This document shows, piece by piece, positions 27,364 to 34,187 of a stretch of 35,714 nucleotides of DNA. Made by a program: the position numbers and the translations under genes. The notes under the pieces were generated by a model. It saw only the letters and a program-made list of their open reading frames with translations, was not told the origin of the DNA and searched no databases. Position 1 is the stretch's first letter. Every line of letters begins with the position of its first letter. Source of the stretch: JACQMJ01 sp964373495 (GTDB taxonomy: Bacteria > Patescibacteriota > Minisyncoccia > Sungbacterales > SURF-37); assembly GCA_964373495.1 (NCBI GenBank), contig CAYJUW010000002.1, positions 1-35,714 on the forward strand, written 5' to 3'.

Positions 27364-30300
27364 ATGCCAAGACGCTCTCAAAAAAAATCAAAAGAAAAGC
27401 TAACGCTAAAACCGGAAGCCAATAACGCCTCGGTTCACCCCGTTAGAAACTCGCGCGGCAGGCCGCGCAACTCTGCGCATGAAGCCGCGTCTCTCTGGAA
27501 AGGGAACGGTGGGCAGACAACGAAAGTTTCTAACGGGGCAAGCTACACGGCCAAGGATATTTACGTCCTCAAAGGCCTGGAGCCGGTGCGCAAGCGGCCG
27601 GGGATGTATATCGGCTCAACCGGCATTGACGGCCTGCATCACCTTGTCTGGGAGGTCTGTGACAATAGTTTGGACGAGGCAATATCTGGTTACGCGAAAA
27701 ATATTGCGGTAACGCTTCTGCCTAATAACCGCGTGATGGTGGTGGATGACGGCCGCGGCATTCCGGTTGAAAAACATGCCCAAACGAAGAAATCTGCGCT
27801 CGAGACGGTCATGACCACGCTCCATGCCGGCGGCAAGTTCGGCGGCGAGTCCTACAAGGTCGCAGCCGGGCTGCACGGGGTCGGGGTCTCGGTGGTCTGC
27901 GCGCTTTCCAAATGGATGCGGGCCGAGGTCTGCCGCGCCGGCGCCCAGTACGCCCAGGAGTACGGCCGCGGCAAGGCCGCGACCGCCGTCAAAAAGATCG
28001 GCAAATGCGAGGGTTCGGGCACGGCGGTAACCTTTGAACCCGATCCGGAAATTTTTCCGGAAATCAGCTTCGAGTGGGACCGGATCTTGGAGCGGCTGCG
28101 CCAGCAGGCCTACCTGACCAAGGGCGTGACCATCGCGCTCCGCGACGAGCGCCATCCGGCCACGGCCAAGGACGGATCAGCCCTCATCCCCTCCTACACC
28201 TTTTCCTTTGAGGGCGGCATCGTTTCCTACGTCAAATATTTGAACCGCGGCGAGACGCCCACGCACGAAAACATTTTTTACGCCTCAAAAGAGGTAACGG
28301 CCAACGGCTCGCCGGCGGGCCGGAACATCCTGGTTGAGGCCGCCGCCCAGTACACCGGCGACATCCAGGCGCGCGAGCTCTCCTTTGCCAACCACGTGCA
28401 CACACCCGAGGGCGGCATGCACCTGACCGGATTCCGCACCGCGCTCACCCGGGTCCTGAACGACTACGCGAAAAAGAACGAATACTTCAAGAAGGACGAC
28501 GAGGCCCTCTCCGGCGAGGATGTCCGCGATGGGCTGACCGCCGTAATCTCGGTCAAGCTCCAAGAAGCGCAGTTTGAAGGCCAGACCAAGGCCAAGCTCG
28601 GCAACCCCGAGGCCCGCACCGCCGTGGAATCCGTCGTCGCCGAGGCCCTCGCCGACTTCCTGGAAAAGCACCCCGACGATGCCGCAGCGATCATTGGGAA
28701 GGCGCTGCTGACCCAAAAAGCCCGCAAAGCCGCAAAAGCCGCAAAGGAAACCGTCCTCCGCAAGGGCGCGCTGGAAGGCATGACCCTCCCGGGCAAGCTT
28801 GCCGACTGTCAGTCGCGCGATCCGGCCGAGTCGGAACTTTTCATTGTGGAAGGCGACAGCGCGGGTGGGAGCGCAAAATCCGCCCGCGACCGAAAATTCC
28901 AAGCCATCCTGCCGCTAAAAGGAAAGATCCTGAACGTCGAGCGGGCGCGGCTAGACAAGATGCTGGCCTTCAAGGAGATCCGCGCCCTGATCATTGCCCT
29001 TGGCGCGGCCATCGGCGAGGAGTTCGACGCCTCACGCCTCCGCTACCACCGCGTCATCATCGCCACCGACGCCGATAGCGTTACCGGAGATACGCCAATT
29101 CTCCTATTGGATGCAAAGAAGAACAAACTCGTCCTCCGCCGTGTCGATGAATTCATCCAGGGCTGCGAGGATACTGATCGCTATCGCGTCTTCTCGTTCG
29201 GTGAATCATCACTGACGACCGGTTGGCGCAAAATATACGAAACGATCCAACATCCGCTCCGTTCCGATCTCCTGGAGGTAACTACGGCCTGCGGGTATAG
29301 AGTGCGCATCACCCCATTCCATAGCTGCTACCTACGGGATGGACCGGGGGTAAAAACGGAGAAGGGTTCCCGGCTCCGCGTCGGAGATCGGATGGTGCTT
29401 GCCCGGGCGCTTCCGCGCACCGACCAGGAAATCATCATTCGCCTGGACGAAACGGTGCTCGGCAATACCTACCGGAATCTCTCGATTCGGGTTCCGCTCC
29501 GCACGTTTGAAGCAATCCCCGATGCAGTGTGGTTTGACGTCTCGCCGGAGGCCCTGGCGTTCCTGAAGGGAGAGCGTATGGCGCGCGCCATCTCGCGGCG
29601 GCGTATGGAAAAACTCGTTGGCGTTGGCCGGGGGGTCATCCAGCAATGGGAGGAACGTTTCGACAATGTCTTGCCAGCTGGCCCGCCGTTCCTCGAGTAC
29701 CTCATGCACCTCGGCGTTGGCGTACGGTCGCTCGATCCGCAGGTTTTTGTGCCGATCGAAGCATGGCCATTCCGTACGATCCCGGATTCGGCCGAGGTTT
29801 ACGCTGGCAACCATACGAACCGAGTGTGGCACCGACTCGTCCTCGACGCGGAGCTCGCCTACCTCCTGGGCTGGTACCTCGGCGATGGATCGAGCGGCAA
29901 TTATGGCAAGAATCCGCACCGCTTCCACCTTTCGATCGGCATGGACAAGTTCTCCTACGCGCCGCGGCTCATTGAGCTGATCAACTCACGGCTTGGTTCC
30001 CACGCATTCATTGATCATCGGGCTTCCGGTGGCGTGCTGACCTTCCATTCGCCAACCTGGAAGTTTTTCCTCGAACACCTCGGGCTCTACCGGAAGCGGG
30101 CGCATGAGAAGTTCGTGCCAGACCTAATCTTCAATACCACGCGCTCGGTTCAGGAAGCGTTCCTCGCCGGGCTCCTTGAGAGCGACGGGCATGTCCTAGT
30201 CATCCGCGCTGGGAATCATCCTAAAGTCCTCTTTGGTCATACCACGGTCTCGCGGGCGCTCGCCGAGGGAATCGTCACGCTCTATCGCCAGCTCGGCGTG

Positions 30301-31143
30301 TTTCCGAGCGTCAACCGACGCCGGCAATCGCCGCCGCACCGCTACCGCGACGTCATTATCCGAAGCAACCATGAACGCTGGACGGTTGAAGTTTCTACCG
30401 TGGCGCAGATCGAAGCGCTCGCCGGTGTGTGGCGAGGCCACAAAAGGGCCCGTTCGCTCCAGCGTTACCTGCGCTCTCGTGATCGTTCACACCTCCACGG
30501 CAAAGCAATTGAACCTATCAGCAACCACCTCGTCGCAATCCCCATTCGTCGCATTCGTCGGATCCCAAAAGAGGAATCCGGCGAACGATGGGTCTACGAT
30601 TTTTCAATCCTCGGCGATCAGAACTTTGTTGCCGGCTTGGGCGGCTTCGCGCTCCATAACACCGACGGCGCTCACATCCGCACCCTGCTCCTAACCCTCT
30701 TCTTCCGCTATTTCCCGCGGGTGATCGAGCTCGGCTACCTCTATATTGCCACCCCACCGCTCTATCGCATCCAAAAAAGCAAGGAGGTGCGCTACGCATA
30801 CAGTGATGCAGAAAAAGAAAAGGTTATTGAGGAATTGCAGAAAATGAAGCAGGAAGCAGGAAGCAGGAAGCGGGAAGCGGCTGAGGAAGCCGCGACCGAA
30901 ACCGAGGGCGGTGAAAAGATCAAGGGGGTCAATATCCAGCGCTACAAGGGCCTGGGGGAGATGAACCCCGAGCAGCTGTGGGAAACGACCATGGATCCGG
31001 CCCGGCGGGTGATGAAGCAGGTGACGATCGCGGACGCGGCCGAGGCCGACCGGATTTTTGACATCCTGATGGGCGACGAAGTGCAGCCCAGAAAGAAATT
31101 CATTCAGACGCACGCCAAGGCGGTGAAGAACTTGGATATTTAA
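27364..31143 (+). CDS. gyrB: DNA gyrase subunit B with intein
   Basis: The ATPase subunit of gyrase (or the related ParE; gyrB is preferred but not proven). The precursor of 1259 residues loses a 528-residue intein to give 731. The GHKL ATPase part has Glu97 and Asn101 (LVWEVCDNSLDEA) and VVDDGRGIPV. The TOPRIM part has Glu496 (IVEGDSAGGS) and the metal motif DADTDG, interrupted after Asp571 by the intein. The C-terminus has IQRYKGLGEMNPEQLWETTM. Two repeat insertions are translated: residues about 22-60 from a CCCCGTTAGAAAC element before the conserved YTAKDIYVLKGLEPVRKRPG, and an AGCAGGA tandem repeat (30846-30885) giving QEAGSRKREA. No quinolone-type changes can be judged. Confidence 0.95.
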   Translation: MPRRSQKKSKEKLTLKPEANNASVHPVRNSRGRPRNSAHEAASLWKGNGGQTTKVSNGASYTAKDIYVLKGLEPVRKRPGMYIGSTGIDGLHHLVWEVCDNSLDEAISGYAKNIAVTLLPNNRVMVVDDGRGIPVEKHAQTKKSALETVMTTLHAGGKFGGESYKVAAGLHGVGVSVVCALSKWMRAEVCRAGAQYAQEYGRGKAATAVKKIGKCEGSGTAVTFEPDPEIFPEISFEWDRILERLRQQAYLTKGVTIALRDERHPATAKDGSALIPSYTFSFEGGIVSYVKYLNRGETPTHENIFYASKEVTANGSPAGRNILVEAAAQYTGDIQARELSFANHVHTPEGGMHLTGFRTALTRVLNDYAKKNEYFKKDDEALSGEDVRDGLTAVISVKLQEAQFEGQTKAKLGNPEARTAVESVVAEALADFLEKHPDDAAAIIGKALLTQKARKAAKAAKETVLRKGALEGMTLPGKLADCQSRDPAESELFIVEGDSAGGSAKSARDRKFQAILPLKGKILNVERARLDKMLAFKEIRALIIALGAAIGEEFDASRLRYHRVIIATDADSVTGDTPILLLDAKKNKLVLRRVDEFIQGCEDTDRYRVFSFGESSLTTGWRKIYETIQHPLRSDLLEVTTACGYRVRITPFHSCYLRDGPGVKTEKGSRLRVGDRMVLARALPRTDQEIIIRLDETVLGNTYRNLSIRVPLRTFEAIPDAVWFDVSPEALAFLKGERMARAISRRRMEKLVGVGRGVIQQWEERFDNVLPAGPPFLEYLMHLGVGVRSLDPQVFVPIEAWPFRTIPDSAEVYAGNHTNRVWHRLVLDAELAYLLGWYLGDGSSGNYGKNPHRFHLSIGMDKFSYAPRLIELINSRLGSHAFIDHRASGGVLTFHSPTWKFFLEHLGLYRKRAHEKFVPDLIFNTTRSVQEAFLAGLLESDGHVLVIRAGNHPKVLFGHTTVSRALAEGIVTLYRQLGVFPSVNRRRQSPPHRYRDVIIRSNHERWTVEVSTVAQIEALAGVWRGHKRARSLQRYLRSRDRSHLHGKAIEPISNHLVAIPIRRIRRIPKEESGERWVYDFSILGDQNFVAGLGGFALHNTDGAHIRTLLLTLFFRYFPRVIELGYLYIATPPLYRIQKSKEVRYAYSDAEKEKVIEELQKMKQEAGSRKREAAEEAATETEGGEKIKGVNIQRYKGLGEMNPEQLWETTMDPARRVMKQVTIADAAEADRIFDILMGDEVQPRKKFIQTHAKAVKNLDI
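27438..27538. repeat. CCCCGTTAGAAA palindromic element inside gyrB
   Basis: Arms ccccgttagaaac (27438-27450) and gtttctaacgggg (27526-27538) enclose about 75 bp with an inner palindrome gcgcggcaggccgcgc. It is read in frame as part of HPVRNSRGRPRN ... VSNGAS. Confidence 0.88.
29077..30660 (+). mobile_element. Intein with LAGLIDADG homing endonuclease in gyrB
   Basis: The intein has 528 residues, from Ser (SVTGDTPILLL, splicing block A) to His-Asn (FVAGLGGFALHN, block G), with Thr as the first C-extein residue. Block B is RVRITPFHSCYL, with the conserved T..H, and block F is WVYDFSILGDQNFV. The endonuclease motifs are LAYLLGWYLGDG (Asp270 of the intein) and EAFLAGLLESDG (Asp370). All splicing and nuclease residues seem present, so it should both splice and cut. 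It splits the TOPRIM metal motif between DAD and TDG. Confidence 0.95.
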
Positions 31144-31145
31144 AA

Positions 31146-31171
31146 GCCATCCGCCGCATGCGGCGGATGGC
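31146..31171. terminator. 26-bp perfect palindrome after gyrB
   Basis: gccatccgccgca joined to its reverse complement, 2 nt after the gyrB stop and before the convergent gene. There is no U-run, so it may be a repeat serving as a bidirectional terminator. Confidence 0.6.
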
Positions 31172-31178
31172 AACCGGA

Positions 31179-31433
31179 TCAGCGCCTGCCCTGCCTGAGG
31201 AGCGTGGTGATGCACGCTATGGTGAAACACAGAAGGAGAATATCCACGCTCCCCAGCACCCGATTACCGTCCGCAAAGGCGGCCCCGCTGCCCATCCCGA
31301 ACGCGACCACCGCAATCAGGTGCACCACGCGGGTCAGCGGCGTACGCACCCCATGGAAGGTAATGGAAATCCAAAGCGCTATTCCGGCCAAAATTCCGGC
31401 GATGGTAAAGAGCCAAGGAACGAATGAGTGCAT
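31179..31433 (-). CDS. Small membrane protein, 84 aa
   Basis: The start MHSFVPWLFTIAGILAGIAL opens the first of three hydrophobic helices (about residues 5-26). The next are about 34-52 (LTRVVHLIAVVAFGMGSGAA) and 60-78 (VLGSVDILLLCFTIACITTL), and the protein ends in a basic tail LRQGRR. The family is not recognised. The start is supported by AGGAGG 6 nt before the ATG; the longer frame starting at a GTG upstream would include that site. It is convergent with gyrB and divergent from the secE promoter region. Confidence 0.72.
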   Translation of the reverse strand: MHSFVPWLFTIAGILAGIALWISITFHGVRTPLTRVVHLIAVVAFGMGSGAAFADGNRVLGSVDILLLCFTIACITTLLRQGRR

Positions 31434-31456
31434 CCATACCCTCCTGGCGGGCACGC

Positions 31457-31485
31457 TTGACGCCCGTCATTGCCATGCCTATACT
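31457..31485 (+). promoter_or_regulatory. Promoter of secE-nusG-rplK
   Basis: TTGACG (31457-31462), a 17-bp spacer and TATACT (31480-31485), about 48 nt before the secE ATG. A small hairpin aggcc-caca-ggcctttt (about 31503-31520) lies in the leader. Confidence 0.8.
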
Positions 31486-31532
31486 ACCACGGAGATCACC
31501 AGAGGCCCACAGGCCTTTTAAAAAATCTCAGA

Positions 31533-31718
31533 ATGTTCTCCCGCATCATTGCGTTCTTCAAGGAAGCCCGCATAGAACTGAAGAAAGTCACCTGGCCGAC
31601 GCGGCGCGAAACTCTGCGCTACACGCTCGCGGTCGTCGTGATGAGTTTGGCCGTGGCCGCGTTTTTGGGCGGGCTCGATTTCGCATTCACGTTTCTCTTG
31701 AATACGTTTGTCCTGTAA
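31533..31718 (+). CDS. secE: Protein translocase subunit SecE
   Basis: A 61-residue single-helix SecE, which clamps SecY in the membrane channel. The signature FFKEARIELKKVTWPTRRET is followed by one transmembrane helix (about residues 30-52, LAVVVMSLAVAAFLGGLDFA) and a short tail. This is the short bacterial form that corresponds to the C-terminal part of E. coli SecE. The start MFSRIIAFFKEARIEL is preferred over an upstream frame that would include the promoter and leader hairpin. It is followed by nusG and rplK on the same strand, the usual bacterial order. Confidence 0.92.
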   Translation: MFSRIIAFFKEARIELKKVTWPTRRETLRYTLAVVVMSLAVAAFLGGLDFAFTFLLNTFVL

Positions 31719-31808
31719 TGTGGCGCCCATTTTGCGAATTTAATGCCTATCCCTGTGGTGAGCTGCGCCGAACCATACAAATTGCGAATCGGATTCGCAT
31801 ATTCGCCA

Positions 31809-31840
31809 GATTGGCATAAGATTTGTAGATTGGCATCATA
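31809..31840. repeat. 32-bp repeat, copy 1 (before nusG)
   Basis: gattggcataagatttgtag then attggcatcata, 16 nt before the nusG start. An identical copy lies at 32470-32501 just before rplK. The surrounding spacer, such as attgcgaatcggattcgcat, is also self-complementary. Confidence 0.9.
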
Positions 31841-31856
31841 GTGCGCGAAGCGCGAT

Positions 31857-32402
31857 ATGCCTAAGCAAACATCCGAATTTGGAAGAAATTGGTACGCCGT
31901 GCACACCTACTCCGGCTATGAGGACGCCGTGGCCCGGAATCTGCACCAGCGCATTGAGTCCATGGGCATGGAGGACAAAATTTTCAGCGTGCTGGTCGCG
32001 ACCGAGAAGAAAATCCGGATCAAAAACGGCAAGCGCCGGGTCGTGGAAGAAAAAATCTACCCCGGCTACGTGCTGGTGGAGATGATCGTGTCCGACGATT
32101 CCTGGTACGTGGTGCGCAACACCCCGCGGGTGACCGGCTTTGTCGGCTCCGGCACCACGCCCACGCCGCTCTCCCCGGAGGAGATAGCCGAGCTCCAGAA
32201 GCGCATGGGCGTGGCGGAACCGAAGTTCCAGATTGAGGTCTCCCCCGGCGATCCGGTGAAAATCATTGACGGCCCGTTCAAGGAGTTCGACGGCAAAGTC
32301 GCGGATATAGACGAGGAGAAGGGCAAGGTCAAGGTGCTGGTTTCGATGTTCGGCCGCTCAACCCCTGTGGAACTGGATTCGTTGCAGATTAAAAAGCTCT
32401 AA
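31857..32402 (+). CDS. nusG: Transcription termination/antitermination protein NusG
   Basis: A 181-residue NusG that binds RNA polymerase to aid elongation and couples it to Rho or ribosomes. The NGN domain has NWYAVHTYSGYEDAVARNLH, VEEKIYPGYVLVEM and WYVVRNTPRVTGFVGSG. The C-terminal KOW domain has GDPVKIIDGPFKEFDGKVAD and LVSMFGRSTPVELDSLQIKKL. The length and motif order are normal. There is no clear Shine-Dalgarno sequence; the bases before it are the 32-bp repeat. It is the middle gene of secE-nusG-rplK. Confidence 0.96.
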   Translation: MPKQTSEFGRNWYAVHTYSGYEDAVARNLHQRIESMGMEDKIFSVLVATEKKIRIKNGKRRVVEEKIYPGYVLVEMIVSDDSWYVVRNTPRVTGFVGSGTTPTPLSPEEIAELQKRMGVAEPKFQIEVSPGDPVKIIDGPFKEFDGKVADIDEEKGKVKVLVSMFGRSTPVELDSLQIKKL

Positions 32403-32469
32403 GCATATGATGCCAATCCGATGCGAATTGAATGCTAATCTACCAATTGCGAATATTCGCAATTCGCGT

Positions 32470-32501
32470 GATTGGCATAAGATTTGTAGATTGGCATCAT
32501 A
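32470..32501. repeat. 32-bp repeat, copy 2 (before rplK)
   Basis: Exact copy of 31809-31840, ending 3 nt before the rplK ATG. Upstream, caattgcgaatattcgcaattcgcg is a further palindrome. Confidence 0.9.
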
Positions 32502-32504
32502 CTG

Positions 32505-32933
32505 ATGGCAAAGCCCATCAAAACCATACTGAAGCTCCAGCTACCGGCCGGCTCGGCGACCCCGGCGCCTCCGGTGGGCACTGCGTTGGGGCCGCACGGA
32601 ATCAATATCGGCGATTTCGTCAAGCGCTACAACGAGGCCACGGGCAAGATGCAGGGCGACATCGTGCCGGTGGAGGTCACCATCTACGAGGATCGGAGTT
32701 TTGATTTTGTTTTGAAAACGCCGCCGGCCTCAGACCTATTGCGAAAAGCCGCGGGCATCGAGAAGGGTTCGGGCGAGCCGCATAAAACAAAGGTCGGCAC
32801 GGTGACCCGCGAGGATATTAAGAAAATCGCCGAAAAGAAAATGCCCGATCTGAACGCCGAATCAATCGAAGCCGCGGAAAAAATCATTGCCGGCACCGCC
32901 CGGAGTATGGGGATTGAGGTTGTGGAGCGCTAA
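32505..32933 (+). CDS. rplK: 50S ribosomal protein L11
   Basis: A 142-residue L11 of normal length, part of the ribosomal GTPase-associated centre. Typical segments are KLQLPAGSATPAPPVGTALG with PHGINIGDFVKRYN, VEVTIYEDRSFDFVLKTPPA and the C-terminal rRNA-binding part TREDIKKIAEKKMPDLNAES with AEKIIAGTARSMGIEV. It is the last gene of the operon: a strong terminator begins 19 nt after the stop, and rplA, which follows rplK in most bacteria, is absent here. Confidence 0.97.
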   Translation: MAKPIKTILKLQLPAGSATPAPPVGTALGPHGINIGDFVKRYNEATGKMQGDIVPVEVTIYEDRSFDFVLKTPPASDLLRKAAGIEKGSGEPHKTKVGTVTREDIKKIAEKKMPDLNAESIEAAEKIIAGTARSMGIEVVER

Positions 32934-32952
32934 GCGCGCCAGCAGGTAAAAA

Positions 32953-32986
32953 GCCCGTCCTGCGTTATTCCGCAGGGCGGGCGTTT
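32953..32986 (+). terminator. Rho-independent terminator after rplK
   Basis: gcccgtcctgcg (32953-32964) and cgcagggcgggc (32971-32982) make a 12-bp stem with one G-U pair, followed by gtttt. It may also serve the convergent deaminase gene. Confidence 0.88.
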
Positions 32987-32997
32987 TCGGCTTCGGC

Positions 32998-33696
32998 TCA
33001 GCGCTGGCCGCTGAACTGCGCGCCGGGCTTCTTGAGGTACGGCCGCTCTGCCGGCGAGGAGAGTTGGATGAAGTGGACCGGCGCGAACTGAAGGCCGGGG
33101 TAGAGGTTGAAGGCAAAGAGGCCGTCGTTCTTCACCTCCAACGTCGGATGGCCGCACCAGCCGGGATGGAACACCGGCGAGGAGACGTGCACTGAAACCC
33201 CAGAACGCGCAATCTTGCTCCGGCCACCGATCTGCATCTGGAGGTCGTAGGGAACACAGACGAACTGCTTGGTATGGGCAAGAACCAGCATCCCCGGCTG
33301 GAGTTCGAACGCCTCCTCGTCTTTGAGAACAATCCGCTTGCGCGAGTCGTCCACAATGTCAACCGGCCGCACGCGCTCAAGACGCTTCGACTCACCGCTG
33401 TAGCGGAGGTCAATGGTGAAGCGGCGGATAACCGGCCGATCGTTCACCCGGACCAGCTCGAACGGCATGTCCGACGCTTCGATGACGTTCCCAAAGGCGA
33501 GGTCCATGGTGTCGGCGTCGAACCATTCGTCGGGCGGAATTTCGTTGATGACGATGGTGCCAGGCGTCGCCGCCAGCGCCTCCTCAAGCTCCTTGGGCGG
33601 TTCACGGCGCGCGACGCGCGCAAGAAGATCGTCCGGGAGCCCGAGCTCTGCGACGGTCTTGAGGCGTTTCCTGAGATCACGATCCGAAAGAATCAT
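32998..33696 (-). CDS. dCTP deaminase-like protein (dCTP deaminase/dUTPase family)
   Basis: A 232-residue trimeric-type nucleotide hydrolase. The start MILSDRDLRKRL matches Dcd. The active-site segments are GGRSKIARSGVSVH (Arg159, Ser160, Arg164), HPGWCGHPTLEVKNDG (likely catalytic Glu187) and the C-terminal SSPAERPYLKKPGAQFSG. Residues about 13-60 contain an insertion with an acidic helix (LPDDLLARVARREPPKELEE) compared with E. coli Dcd. It should deaminate dCTP to dUTP, or to dUMP if bifunctional, feeding dTMP synthesis, which suits the thymidylate-synthase-like gene across the divergent promoter. GGAGG lies 6 nt before the ATG. Confidence 0.88.
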   Translation of the reverse strand: MILSDRDLRKRLKTVAELGLPDDLLARVARREPPKELEEALAATPGTIVINEIPPDEWFDADTMDLAFGNVIEASDMPFELVRVNDRPVIRRFTIDLRYSGESKRLERVRPVDIVDDSRKRIVLKDEEAFELQPGMLVLAHTKQFVCVPYDLQMQIGGRSKIARSGVSVHVSSPVFHPGWCGHPTLEVKNDGLFAFNLYPGLQFAPVHFIQLSSPAERPYLKKPGAQFSGQR

Positions 33697-33726
33697 GGCG
33701 CTCCTCCCTCGTGTGTTGGGTTTTCC

Positions 33727-33750
33727 TTGAAGGTACTGTTGAAGGTACTG
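33727..33750. repeat. 12-bp tandem repeat in the deaminase leader
   Basis: ttgaaggtactg occurs twice without a gap (33727-33738, 33739-33750), between the minus-strand promoter and the deaminase start. Confidence 0.8.
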
Positions 33751-33769
33751 GCGGGACCTGCGTAGAACC

Positions 33770-33798
33770 ACCGTAGCGAACACATTACTGAACGTCAA
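33770..33798 (-). promoter_or_regulatory. Promoter of the dCTP deaminase-like gene
   Basis: On the minus strand TTGACG (33793-33798), a 17-bp spacer and TACGGT (33770-33775). Its -35 is 2 bp from the -35 of the divergent promoter. Confidence 0.65.
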
Positions 33799-33800
33799 GG

Positions 33801-33830
33801 TTGACAGAGCGGCTGATCGCGCCATATTGT
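33801..33830 (+). promoter_or_regulatory. Promoter of the zinc-ribbon and thymidylate-synthase-like genes
   Basis: A perfect TTGACA (33801-33806), an 18-bp spacer and TATTGT (33825-33830), about 49 nt before the ATG. Confidence 0.65.
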
Positions 33831-33878
33831 GGTAGGCACACCACTCTGGACGACAAGAAGGCGAGAAGGAGGTGCGGC

Positions 33879-34160
33879 ATGTCCTTTGACAACGATGGTT
33901 ATTCCACCACCAACACACCCGTACCGGCCGGGACTGTGGCCCCGGTCGAGAAGTCCTGTCCCGGGTGCGGCGGGCAGCTCATGATAAAGCACGTGGTCCG
34001 CAAACGCCAGGACTGCGTGTGGCCGAGCGGGTTCGTAAGCGGCAGTGGAAAAGTCAACCACGTCCTCGCCGAGTTCTGCCCGAACTGCGATCCGGAACCC
34101 GCCAGTGGCATCGAGGTTGATCCCAGTGGCTGGAAGAAACGGATGATCGGCCAGGACTAG
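33879..34160 (+). CDS. Small zinc-ribbon protein, 93 aa
   Basis: It starts MSFDNDGYSTTNTPVPAGTV and has two CxxC pairs, KSCPGCGGQLM and EFCPNCDPEP, about 40 residues apart, the pattern of a zinc ribbon. Between them lie a basic strand (IKHVVRKRQDC) and WPSGFVSGSGKVNHVLA. The family is not recognised, and such proteins may bind nucleic acid or a protein partner. AAGGAGG lies 6 nt before the ATG. The thymidylate-synthase-like gene follows 27 nt after the stop, so they form an operon. Confidence 0.78.
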   Translation: MSFDNDGYSTTNTPVPAGTVAPVEKSCPGCGGQLMIKHVVRKRQDCVWPSGFVSGSGKVNHVLAEFCPNCDPEPASGIEVDPSGWKKRMIGQD

Positions 34161-34187
34161 TGAGGAGCACGAAAGGAGGGAGGCACG

